From Gracilaria domingensis (lineage: Eukaryota > Rhodophyta > Florideophyceae > Gracilariales > Gracilariaceae): a DNA stretch of 64,000 nt. The notes under the pieces are model-generated. The model was not told the DNA's origin. It saw nothing but the letters and a program-made list of their open reading frames with translations, and made no database searches. Shown here piece by piece: positions 21,840-30,626 of this stretch (position 1 is its first letter; each line of letters begins with the position of its first letter). Location of the stretch: positions 62,001 to 126,000 of the forward strand of contig VCMS01000079.1 of NCBI GenBank assembly GCA_022539475.1. The letters are read 5' to 3'. A program made the translations under genes and the position numbers.

Positions 21840-24271
21840 GGAGGCGCGGCGGGCGCGGTTTGCGTTTGTACCGACGGCAGCGGCGCGCGCGGGTGACGCG
21901 GAGGCGGCGGCTGCCGCTGCGCGCGCCGCGGGTGCACAGATACATGTTTGCCTGTGTGCAGCTTTTTTTTTTCTTCGCTGCGCGCCCGTTATTTGGCGCG
22001 CCGCGCGCTAATGTAATGCGCCTTTTTCCGCATTTTGCGCCGCCGCTGGAGGAGGAGCGCGCGCGCGCGCGCGCGCGGTCTTTTTTTGGGAGCGAATGAA
22101 TGGCGCTTGTGCGCTTGTCACGCGCGCGCGCCATGTAAGTGCCGCGGACTGACGCGGCGCGGCCGCGCGCCGCTGGCGCCGCTGCGCCGCCTGCGCGCGC
22201 GGCTTGGGCAGGGCGCCGGAAACCGCGGCGAGGCGCGCCGGAGAGCGGTGGGACAGCGCGTGCTGCCGGCTCGCATGGAATGGAACGCGACACGGGCGGC
22301 AACGCTGTTCCGCGGCGTGTGCGCGAGCTGACGACTGATCGCCGACGGGGGCTCTCCACCGCACGCAGCCACTCATTCCCCGCCGGTAGAAACGCCATCA
22401 CGCTGCGCGCGCCGAACGGAGCGGACGCGGCTTGCATCGTTCGTTGCGAAGCGTTTGCTGATCACGGGCGCGGCGTGGCTTTCTAACCTGAGGCGGCAGT
22501 TTTTCTGAAGATATGCGCCGGCAAGCAAGGCAACCAAACAATGCGGGCCGTACCGCGGTCAAGCGCAGAAGCATTCGACGGCGGAGCTTTGGATCGGCGC
22601 CAGCGGCGCCGAGCGGCTGCAAGACAGCGAGCAAGCGCGGCCGCGCGCGCGCTCGCGGCGGGTGCGTGGTGGCGCCATGCTCCGCCGTGGTGGCGGCGCG
22701 CGCTCATTCACGCGCGCGCGCGGTCAACGTGGCATGCGCGCTGAGCGTTTCGCTCGTTCAGCACTGCTCTACTGCTTTGTAAGGCGCGTAACGCACGGGT
22801 CCAACTCGGCCGTCACGGTGACACTCATCAAGTGTAAGCGGCGACGCTTTAATGCTGCGCTGAGCCTTGTTTTGGTTGCAATGGAGCTACGTGTCATGTC
22901 ACGCGTAATTAAACGTTGCTGACCGCTATATGTATTTTGGTTGCTATTTCTGGCGCTTTTTTCTTTCAATTCATGCAACGTATTGGTTGGTCATGAGCAC
23001 CTCAGCAGCCGGCGCGCAGACACGTTTTTTTCTACGTGCGTTTTATCATATCATTTGCAGCGTTTTTTTTAAGCTTGTGGAGCGCTGGCGTGGCGTCCCC
23101 CCTCGCTCAACTTGGTCTGCTGACATTTTGTTCCTTATTCATTGGTGGCAATATACCAGATCTGAACGTCACGCCGCTGTGACCGCAGCCGGCGCTGCCC
23201 GCAGATCTGTTTATCCTGTTTTGTATGTCCGACGAAAAAGGTCCCCGCAGAGGGGGCAGGTGGAATGCGCGTTTTTAAAAATCACAGCAGCACTTAATTG
23301 TATACCGCCCGCGCGAACAAGCAGCAATCAAAACCGAGACGCGCCCAACGAGAACGCCCCACGTCGTACAGCGCGCCAGATGCGCACGGGGCGGCATGGC
23401 TGGCAGATGACGTCAGTGCAGCGCGACGTGTAGCGCTACAAGTACACATCATCAAAACCCTGCGCTCATCAATGCTGCCGCACTTCTCACAAGACCGTCG
23501 CGCTACCTCTCACCCCGATCATATGCTGTGATCAGCCTCTCTCGATAACTTCCATTCGCGACGCACACAACTCCAAACCTCCTCCGCGCGAGACCACGGA
23601 CGCTTGCGGCGCCGTCGCTGTTGCTTCCGAATGCCCAGCTCTTGGAAAGCCTTTGTTTACAGTTTTCCCCCGAGATTGGCTTGCAACACTGCGCCGTAGT
23701 CACCCCTAAGCTTGTCTGTAAACTGGCTGCGAACACAGCCTCTTGTTTCTATGCATATATAAATATCCCCATGTTTACAGCGGTTGAGACCTTCCGTTAC
23801 ACTTCTGCTGCCATTAAACTTCCTGCTGCAATTGGTGCACTACCCACTACAACGAACCTAACATTCCGTTGGCAACATTAAACACTGCTTATCTCGCGAT
23901 TCAGGCAATTGTTCGCAGTACAATACAGTACTCGAACCACGCCAATTTCGCATCAGCAATTTTAGCTCAGCTTGTATACAGATACAGATACGTCAATCCT
24001 CCAATCGCAACTCCGGCAGCATCACGGCCTTACGTTTTCCAGATCCCACAAAATTAAGCCTTCAGCCTTGACGTTGTAACTTCTGAATGCCGTTGTCTGC
24101 AACTGACGTATGGTAAGATACATGCCGCAGCCTCTCCAAAGCCAGCCCTCCATTCTCTCCAGTTCTATGATTGTCGAATTTTGGAAAACGACAAAAACGA
24201 GTCCGACAATTTTTTTGATCACAAATAAAGCTCGAAACGCGCTGTCTCTTTGGCAGAATGAGGTGATGTCA
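21197..24271. other. Gene-free region with extreme GC repeats
   Basis: Three kilobases without a credible gene. It contains a 14-base G run (about 21394-21407), two GGC runs (about 21701-21729 and 21808-21838), an alternating GC run of 22 bp (about 22057-22078), and dense CpG up to about 22.75 kb. GC then falls; a perfect TGACGTCA is at 23408-23415 and a TATATAAATA at 23756-23765 with no clear gene behind it. The many long frames on both strands come from the lack of A/T and hence of stops. Confidence 0.65.
22057..22078. repeat. Alternating GC dinucleotide run
   Basis: Eleven GC units in a row, a sequence that readily adopts Z-DNA, inside the CpG-dense region upstream of the zinc-finger gene. 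Confidence 0.85.
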
Positions 24272-24347
24272 GCTGAGGTTCCGGGTTCGATTCCCGGCGG
24301 GCGTACGCCAGCGCCTGTAGTCAAATGGTATGATATCAGCCTTCCAA
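24272..24347 (+). tRNA. Circularly permuted tRNA-Gly(UCC), 3' half before 5' half
   Basis: The 3' half comes first (24272-24305): anticodon-stem strand GCTGA, variable GGTT, T arm CCGGG-TTCGATT-CCCGG, acceptor strand CGGGCGT and A73. After five bases (CGCCA, 24306-24310) comes the 5' half (24311-24347): acceptor GCGCCTG, D arm GTCA-AATGGTA-TGAT, anticodon strand TCAGC and loop CTTCCAA, anticodon TCC. Across the halves the acceptor pairs over 7 bp (two G-U) and the anticodon stem over 5 bp, giving a normal 71-nt cloverleaf. The B box GGTTCGATTCC therefore lies upstream of the A box. Eight-base complementary flanks (GAATGAGG at 24256-24263, CCTCATTC at 24355-24362) would hold the ends of the precursor together, and six Ts at 24372-24377 fit an RNA polymerase III stop. 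A canonical 3-4-3 bulge-helix-bulge was not resolved. Confidence 0.9.
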
Positions 24348-24371
24348 CAAGGCTCCTCATTCCCCATGATG

Positions 24372-24377
24372 TTTTTT
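24372..24377 (+). terminator. T6 RNA polymerase III terminator for the permuted tRNA
   Basis: Six consecutive Ts ten bases after the outer complementary arm that closes the permuted tRNA precursor. An earlier T7 (24208-24214) lies upstream of the gene and would not interfere. Confidence 0.7.
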
Positions 24378-24529
24378 CGTGCTTTCTACGAAGGTGTCTT
24401 GTTAATTGCTAACTGCAAACCGTGCAACAAACGGTCCTGCAGACAAAATTATCAAACTGAACTCTGCCCATCTCTCCCATCTGAAGAAGCTGTTTGCTAC
24501 TTTTCCCCTTTGCTCGTGGCAATATCCAG

Positions 24530-25144
24530 ATGGTCGGTAGCAAATCATCGGAAGACCAACGTTCTCTTTTTGGCGGCGCCATCACCACCATCATTCCCGC
24601 CGAGTTCGCTGACGTGTCCAAGATAAGACCCATACCAGACAATCAAGAAGTGTTTTCACATGCAGAAACGGACCGCTCAGTAATCGTTGAAATTCTGGAG
24701 TTGGACACTTCTATTCCCTCTGACGCACATCAAACGCCAGCCAGCCATCATTTCAGTATCATTGCCCACGATTCTTCTGCCACTCGTTGTTCTTTATCGT
24801 TCACACAACAATTACATACTACAAACTATCCTGGATTGAGAGGCGGGGACGATAATCTTTCCATCTCATTTGCACAGGGACAACATGTCGTCTCAAAGTT
24901 TCGAGACAAGGAGATGTTTGCAAACACCGTTAATGTTTATGTTGTTTGTATACGTTTACCCAGATCAACTACCGATATACTGATATCATTCAATGACCCA
25001 GTTTCTTTGCATCCACAGTCGTCGAGTACAAGAATGGGTTCAACAGTTGCTGATCCGCAACAGACAGACCTTTCCGTTCGATCTGCCATTCTTCAGCAAG
25101 TATTAGATTCTTTTGTCATTCATGATTGGGGTTTATTTCAATGA
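24530..25144 (+). CDS. MOG1: MOG1, Ran-binding nuclear-import factor
   Basis: A 204-residue Mog1/PsbP-like protein (RANGRF in animals) that binds the GTPase Ran and promotes nucleotide release. The signature lies at the N-terminus: LFGGAITTIIP, then DVSKIRPIPDNQEVF, exactly as in the family. The fold then runs as alternating strands and helices to a C-terminal helix (AILQQVLDSFVIHDWGLFQ). The first ATG in the right place is at 24530; the frame is open a little further but without family similarity. It follows the permuted tRNA by 180 bp. Its last seven coding bases overlap the end of MoaC on the other strand, so any 3' untranslated region must be antisense to MoaC. Confidence 0.9.
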   Translation: MVGSKSSEDQRSLFGGAITTIIPAEFADVSKIRPIPDNQEVFSHAETDRSVIVEILELDTSIPSDAHQTPASHHFSIIAHDSSATRCSLSFTQQLHTTNYPGLRGGDDNLSISFAQGQHVVSKFRDKEMFANTVNVYVVCIRLPRSTTDILISFNDPVSLHPQSSSTRMGSTVADPQQTDLSVRSAILQQVLDSFVIHDWGLFQ

Positions 25145-25707
25145 CTACGGTGATAATCTCCATGTTCTCCACCCGTCTTGCTCTCCAATCGTATATTTTC
25201 AATCGTAATATCTTTCCCACCGCTCTTGCACATATCATACACCGTCAAAGCCGCAGCAGATACAGCTGTTAACGCCTCCATCTCAACGCCTGTTCGCGCC
25301 AATGTTTTGGCACTGGCCATGATTTTCACGATCGGCTTACCCTGCATCAAGGAGACATCCACGGAGATGTGCGACAATGGAACTGGATGACACAATGGAA
25401 TCACATTACTGGTTTGTTTGGCAGCTTGTATTCCTGCGATCTGTGCAACCGTCAAGACGTCTCCTTTTTTCGTACTGGTCGTCAAAGATTGTGATAATAA
25501 CGCGTAGATTTTCTCACCAACGTGAACTTCACCAGTTGCTGTCGCCGTGCGGGAACTAATTGACTTATCGGATACATCTACCATGCTTGCTTTTTTCTTG
25601 TTATCGAGATGCGACAGCGTGCTCATACCTGTCCGCAAAGTACTCCATCTGTTGTTCAGTTGCAATCCAATATGCTGTGCGAAGCGATAACTTAAGGTTC
25701 CAACCAT
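25138..25707 (-). CDS. moaC: MoaC/CNX3, cyclic pyranopterin monophosphate synthase
   Basis: It carries out the second half of the first step of molybdenum-cofactor synthesis, converting the MoaA product to cyclic pyranopterin monophosphate. Residues about 38-185 form the MoaC domain: LCHPVPL (H107), GVEMEALTAVS (E142, E144) and YDMCKSGGKD (K161) are the conserved active-site blocks, followed by the usual LESKTGG end. The first 35 residues are basic and serine-rich without acids up to ASM, a likely mitochondrial presequence, in line with the plant enzyme's location. A second ATG at 25626 would remove it. The gene meets MOG1 tail to tail with a 7-bp coding overlap. Confidence 0.95.
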   Translation of the reverse strand: MVGTLSYRFAQHIGLQLNNRWSTLRTGMSTLSHLDNKKKASMVDVSDKSISSRTATATGEVHVGEKIYALLSQSLTTSTKKGDVLTVAQIAGIQAAKQTSNVIPLCHPVPLSHISVDVSLMQGKPIVKIMASAKTLARTGVEMEALTAVSAAALTVYDMCKSGGKDITIENIRLESKTGGEHGDYHRSH

Positions 25708-26567
25708 TTTGCAGATTTAGTGCTCTTGTCTTTCTGCCGGAGCTTTTGGAACGGAGCAAGTGATCTCAAACACTGGATCAAACGGGCTGCCCCCTGTGAC
25801 GCGCTTGTTGCGTATCCTGCTCCAGCTGTTTGCTTGAGACAGGAGTTGACTTTGAAAATTGAGAATCAGATTTTGTCTTTGTCGCATGCTACTCCATCTT
25901 TGATCTGTGCTGCTGATGGAGTGGCATACGACGGCAAAATCGATGCTGTCTTGGAGGATAACTATGGTTCGCTTCCCTGAAACGCCGGAGGCTTCGGACT
26001 TTTATATTTTGAGAAATTGGTAATGCGGTCTGAGAACGATGTTGATCAGGATCATCGGGGTCATGAGCATCAAGAGGATAATGATGCTGAGAAGATGTGC
26101 CATTGGTTGGGTGGCCGCGATTTTCAACGAATGGTGTGCAGAGCTATGTGGGCATGAGCAATTCATGTTGACGATTCTGAAGATGATGGTTTGATCGCTA
26201 TGGGACAGTAGAGGCAGTCGTGCCTTTACGTGAACGCCGAATTCGTTGAGACCTTCAGCTTCGCGTCAAGATTCTCTCAAATATCCATCCCTCTTCCCTG
26301 TGCAAAAAGCGAAAGCAGACCTATGTTGTTCGCTGACTACAGACATTGCTCAACATCCATTGCAATGGGAATTGAAATGAATGTAGAAGGATCTGGCTTT
26401 AGTCAAGAGTGATCAGCACTTTTGATGCATGAGCAGCTCGCGTTTGTCAATCTAGACGCGTTTGTCAATCAAGGCGCCTATGACAAAAGATCCTCGTTGT
26501 TCCAACTTTCTGCAAGCGCTCTATGGACGAGGAAAGCGTTCACGTAAGCCTGGGAACCACACCTTTC
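25708..26567. other. Intergenic region with an interrupted open frame
   Basis: A plus-strand frame is open from about 25720 to 26154 apart from a single TGA at 25978; the second part is acidic and histidine-rich (MRSENDVDQDHRGHEH). It begins only 12 bp from the MoaC start and matches nothing I know, so I do not call it a gene. A short repeated GCGTTTGTCAATC occurs near 26436-26473. Confidence 0.5.
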
Positions 26568-27245
26568 TCATCTAATCTTCACGACCTCCACTTCGAAGAT
26601 CAAGGATTCCTTGGCATGGCTTGCCAGTGAGCGTTTCGCCCCAAAATCGGGTGGTATAGGACCAGCTCCGCGAGTACCATCTACGTAGCCTAGGTCTGGT
26701 GGCACAATAAAGCGTCTTCTACCGCCTTCTTTCATACCCGACAACCCGGCTTCAAAACCTTGCACAACTTGTCCAGTTCCTGCGCGAAAAGTAAACGTTT
26801 CGAATCTATCAAAGCCATAGCTAGCGTCGATAAAATATCCATTGCTACGACGGAGCACGTATTTTACCGACACCAATCTTCCAGGTTCAACTTCAAACTC
26901 TCCGATACCATTGTAGAGGTCCTGCATTTTCACTCCGTTCTGCTTTCGAAATACCGGCATTTGATCGTCTCGTTCGGCAAGGCCTCTCAGTTCGGGAAAT
27001 TCTATCGAAGACTTGGCAGCATTTGCTGGCAAAAGGTACGGGAACATTGTCATAGAGGCAAGACCTCGGACCACACACCTCCTCGATAGAGAGCATACGG
27101 CTCCGCAGCAGGGGGTTGCTACGTTTTTGGTACATGTTCGGCACCTCTTCAAAGGTATTGGGCTGCAAAACGCCAATATGCAAGCACTCCTCATTGTTCC
27201 AACGTTTGGTGCAAGAGCGTGCTCTCTATGAAAACCTGTGTACAT
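26568..27245 (-). CDS. FKBP-type peptidyl-prolyl isomerase, thylakoid lumen
   Basis: A 225-residue protein whose C-terminal 115 residues form one FKBP domain (about 108-225): GRLVSVKYVLRR, the F-D-ASYGFDRF segment, GTGQVVQGFEAGLSGMKEGGRRRFIVPP and a final strand LIFEVEVVKI. Several drug-binding aromatics of classic FKBP12 are replaced, as is common in lumenal FKBPs. The N-terminus is bipartite: a basic, cysteine/serine-rich transit part, then a twin arginine (RR at 55-56), a hydrophobic stretch and ANA-A at 74-77, which fits Tat import into the thylakoid lumen. Met19 (27191) is an alternative start. It is divergent from the NusG-like gene with about 430 bp between start codons. Confidence 0.88.
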   Translation of the reverse strand: MYTGFHREHALAPNVGTMRSACILAFCSPIPLKRCRTCTKNVATPCCGAVCSLSRRCVVRGLASMTMFPYLLPANAAKSSIEFPELRGLAERDDQMPVFRKQNGVKMQDLYNGIGEFEVEPGRLVSVKYVLRRSNGYFIDASYGFDRFETFTFRAGTGQVVQGFEAGLSGMKEGGRRRFIVPPDLGYVDGTRGAGPIPPDFGAKRSLASHAKESLIFEVEVVKIR

Positions 27246-27675
27246 TGGCGTCGAAAAATATCGTGAACAAGGAAACCTTCAGGATATTGAGAATGCAGAG
27301 ATGCACCTTTTGCCGCATAAATAAGACGCAGACTGTACTCGAAGGACGTTTAAACGCAAAGTTGGGCTACCGACGGCACTGACTTGGTACCGTTGGTACC
27401 TTTGTACCTCGGTAGTAAAGGCTGTTCTCCTGTGAGTCTGTACCAACAGGTTGCGGCAACCTGCATCTCAGCAATAATGTCTTAAAGCCAGATTTAAGAG
27501 AAATCTGAAATCGATACATGGATAGGCTGCCAAAAAATAACCAAAGAACATGAACCTCTGTGCAGGTTGCCATTCAATGAAGAATAGAATGGCTAACTCT
27601 ACCCCCCCCCCCCCCCGTCTTCTCGTTCATGTGACGCAATCACCTCGCACCAGCACGAAGATCTCGGATACGAAA
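27246..27675. other. Divergent promoter region, FKBP / NusG-like
   Basis: Both flanking genes are plastid-type, so a shared control region is possible. It holds a perfect GTACC-N3-GGTAC palindrome at 27387-27399 with a degenerate neighbour at 27404-27415, and a 15-base C run at 27602-27616. The NusG frame is open through the C run from an ATG at 27550, but I prefer the start at 27676. Confidence 0.6.
27387..27415. promoter_or_regulatory. GTACC-N3-GGTAC palindrome with degenerate neighbour
   Basis: A perfect copy (27387-27399, spacer GTT, arms extend to GGTACC) and a weaker one (27404-27415, two-base spacer). It sits about 140 bp upstream of the lumenal FKBP start and about 280 bp from the NusG-like start. 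Confidence 0.75.
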
Positions 27676-30102
27676 ATGACTTCGTCCGAGCAGCAAAGAG
27701 CCTTCATAGCAGCTCATGCCCGAGCTCCCCTAACTGTAGCACCCAAATCATTCTGTTCGCGACGGCCCTATCGCCGCAGACCACCAAATCGGTGGACATG
27801 TACTCTCCAAGAAGGCACCCCCGATGAAGTCCAGTCATTACCACGCAACGATGCACATCCAGCGGAAGAGCACGGTCAAAGAGAAGGAGTCGTTTCCCTG
27901 GATTCTATCGACGTTGATTTTGAGGAGGCTCTGTCGAAGAAATGGGACACACTTGATATGTTCGATGATGGTCCAAGTCCCCATGCAACGCAGAACCCGA
28001 AGAGTGTTGTGCAAGAGGAAGAAGACAAGCAGCAGGCAAATCTTGATGTAGCAGAACAAGAAGTGACTTCGGAACACGCCGAGGATGTCGCACCGGAGAA
28101 GAAGAAGAGACCCCGTAAGGCAAAGAAAAAGAAGGTGGTAGAAAAAAGCCGAGACCGTGTCCAAGACTCAGAAGAAGAGTGGAATACAGATGCAAGATGG
28201 TACTTTGTTCAAGTGAAGCCAGGATGTGAACAGAGCTGTGCCATTTCGATGCGCAACATGAGCGCGTCTGTTGAAGATACCCATATACACGAAGTACTTG
28301 TACCCACTACGAAGATTATGCGTTTAACAAAAGGCGGGAAAGCAGTCAGCAAAGAAGAACGATTCTTCCCCGGATATATCATTGTCCTAGTTTCGATGAG
28401 TCGATTCAGTTACACCCAAATCCTCAGGGTTCCAAACGTTCAGTGCTTCATGAATGATCCCAATCGTGATAAGAAGAAGAACGACCCGTTTCGGCCTCCG
28501 CTCCCCGTTAAGGATTCTGAGATGAAGCTCGTCTTTGAGAAGATGAGAGATGCTGAAAGCGCAAAGCCGGAAGTAAAAACGTCAGTGCGGCCTGGTGATC
28601 CTGTCGAGATCATGTCCGGTCCGTATCAAGGTAACAAGGGAAGAGTGACGGAAGTGAAGCCTGACCTTAACATAGTGAAAACAGAACTCGTGATCTTTGG
28701 TAGAATAAGTGCCATTGAACTAGAATTCCACCAGGTCCAGGTTATCGAAGAAGCTGAATTAGAAGCATATTTAACCAAGAACGATGCCGTCCGTGAGAAA
28801 ATGGACGTCGAGTCGAAGAAAAATGAAGGAAGCTCGAAGCTACCTCGTATTGAAGCGGGAGTGGCGTCTGCCGAGGATGACCTCATGTCATTGCTTAAGG
28901 ACATTGGAGATGAAACCGAGAAACGAGAAGAGTACAACCTGGATGATGACGAAGGTTTTGCATCTTCTGAAAACGTTGATGACTCGAAAGAGCCTGTTTC
29001 TGAAGCTCTGTCGACAGGAGCCGAAGTTGATTGGAAAGATGCTAAGCTGAGAGAAGAGAGAAAGGAGAAAAGCGACGACCAACTATTTGACGATTTCCTA
29101 TTTGGTTCTGGAGCTGAAAGTGACGAAGGTCTCCTATCTTCTGATGGCGACCTGGCCTCCTTCCTCAGTGAAGAGGATGATGCGGATCTCTGGCAGCTAG
29201 ATGAAGGTGAAAAAAGCCCGCCCTCAATGTTCGACGACACAGACGATGGATTTGAACCTCTTAGTGATGTGAAGCAGGGAGCATCGTCGCTCATTGACGA
29301 GGCAGAACATCCATTCAACTCCCCCGATGATGGTTTTGTTGAAGTCAACAAGACAGGACAGGCCAAGAGACGGAATCAATCACGAAGTGCTAAACCAAAA
29401 GATGTTGATAATGATGACCTTAAGAAATTGAGAGGAGTGACTTTCGTCGATGAGGCCGGTGATGATGAAAGTTTTATGGAAGAACTTGACATTGATTTTG
29501 AGATGGACGACGAGATGGACGCCGAAAATGAGTCTGGTGACGCAGGCGATGGGGTCCTTAGTGAAGAGGAGCTCGAAGAGGATTTCAAAGAAGCGTGGAA
29601 TGAGATGGCGAAAGAGAACCCTGGTATGCAAGACTGGGTTGGAGATTCAGCCCCAGCAGGTTCGGCACCGGATGTCGCAACGGTTGGCCAAAAGCCCACT
29701 CAGCCCACTATCGGATGTCAAAATTTGCCGAGGCAGATGATTTCATGGCCTGAAGAGGACGAGCTCCCACTAGTTCCTCCAGAAGATGTGCATAGGATAG
29801 GCGGAGAAGCATTCGTACAGGACTTGTTTGCAGAGTTACGTCGTGTTGAAAGGGAGGATGACCGAAAGTATGAGTTTCCACCTCCTGGGTACGACGTATC
29901 TAAGCCAATTGTTGAAGTTGCCGTAGATACGAAAGAAATCGATATCATGAAGCCTGATACTCGAGAATGGCCTGTATGCGAAGAATTTGACTACGAGGAA
30001 GTGAAGCGGAAATCTAGAGCCATGCACAAAGCTAGGAAAGAAGCACGAAGACAGCGTCGTGAAGATGAGAGCTCGGATTCTTCCACAAACTCTCAGAGCT
30101 GA
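27676..30102 (+). CDS. Plastid NusG-like transcription factor (NGN-KOW) with acidic extension
   Basis: About 808 residues from the ATG at 27676. Its first 45 residues (arginine- and serine-rich, almost no acids) look like a plastid transit peptide. A NusG N-terminal domain spans about 173-260 (WYFVQVKPGCEQ ... EERFFPGYIIVLV), followed after a charged linker by a KOW motif (about 303-335, GDPVEIMSGPYQGNKGRV). NusG binds the clamp of bacterial-type RNA polymerase and links it to termination or to ribosomes. After the KOW come about 400 residues of Asp/Glu/Ser-rich low-complexity sequence and a basic end (KARKEARRQRRE). That is far longer than bacterial NusG (about 180 residues); plants have a related plastid factor, pTAC13. 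The role in the plastid polymerase complex is inferred. Confidence 0.85.
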   Translation: MTSSEQQRAFIAAHARAPLTVAPKSFCSRRPYRRRPPNRWTCTLQEGTPDEVQSLPRNDAHPAEEHGQREGVVSLDSIDVDFEEALSKKWDTLDMFDDGPSPHATQNPKSVVQEEEDKQQANLDVAEQEVTSEHAEDVAPEKKKRPRKAKKKKVVEKSRDRVQDSEEEWNTDARWYFVQVKPGCEQSCAISMRNMSASVEDTHIHEVLVPTTKIMRLTKGGKAVSKEERFFPGYIIVLVSMSRFSYTQILRVPNVQCFMNDPNRDKKKNDPFRPPLPVKDSEMKLVFEKMRDAESAKPEVKTSVRPGDPVEIMSGPYQGNKGRVTEVKPDLNIVKTELVIFGRISAIELEFHQVQVIEEAELEAYLTKNDAVREKMDVESKKNEGSSKLPRIEAGVASAEDDLMSLLKDIGDETEKREEYNLDDDEGFASSENVDDSKEPVSEALSTGAEVDWKDAKLREERKEKSDDQLFDDFLFGSGAESDEGLLSSDGDLASFLSEEDDADLWQLDEGEKSPPSMFDDTDDGFEPLSDVKQGASSLIDEAEHPFNSPDDGFVEVNKTGQAKRRNQSRSAKPKDVDNDDLKKLRGVTFVDEAGDDESFMEELDIDFEMDDEMDAENESGDAGDGVLSEEELEEDFKEAWNEMAKENPGMQDWVGDSAPAGSAPDVATVGQKPTQPTIGCQNLPRQMISWPEEDELPLVPPEDVHRIGGEAFVQDLFAELRRVEREDDRKYEFPPPGYDVSKPIVEVAVDTKEIDIMKPDTREWPVCEEFDYEEVKRKSRAMHKARKEARRQRREDESSDSSTNSQS

Positions 30103-30626
30103 AATGAATCGTTCTTTCACTTCAGAAGGTAACCTTGCCATAAGTCTTGGAAAGCGGCAGCCACTCGTTATGAAGCTGGATGATCGGAAGCGTACTAAAC
30201 TGCGAATGCATCTCGTAGAATTGAACTTCACGTGCTCCTCAGTGCATATGCTAACTTAGAACTGCTTGGATAATCGGGAATCGTATACGATGCAAGATTA
30301 GCATATACCAACTTGCAGTAAAGAAAGGTTACGGTTCGTGTATTGTTCAAAACGTATTCGGTTCAGGCTTCAGACGCGAGGAGAGCAGCCGAAAAAGAGC
30401 TCCAGGCGGAGAGATAGGCAATATGACACTACGTTCTGTAGGTGACGATATGAAAGCTATCAATGGTCAAAGCAATCTAAACTGAGAAAAATCCGATTGC
30501 AGATATGGAAAACATGATGCAGCGCAGTGTTGGAGCAATGATCAACTCGAAATAACAGCCTACGGCACAAATGCAAAGTGCAGCTCTGAAGTTGAGCAAC
30601 CAAAGTCGTGTGTCAAGCATAAGCAA
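30103..30626. other. Convergent intergenic region, no gene seen
   Basis: It lies between the ends of the NusG-like gene (plus) and the kinase gene (minus). Short frames exist only as shadows. Both 3' untranslated regions must lie here. Confidence 0.6.

Noticed and set aside
21408-22437. Several arginine/alanine-rich frames longer than 150 codons
   Set aside because: GGC and GC repeats remove stop codons in all frames; composition is extreme and no motif is present.
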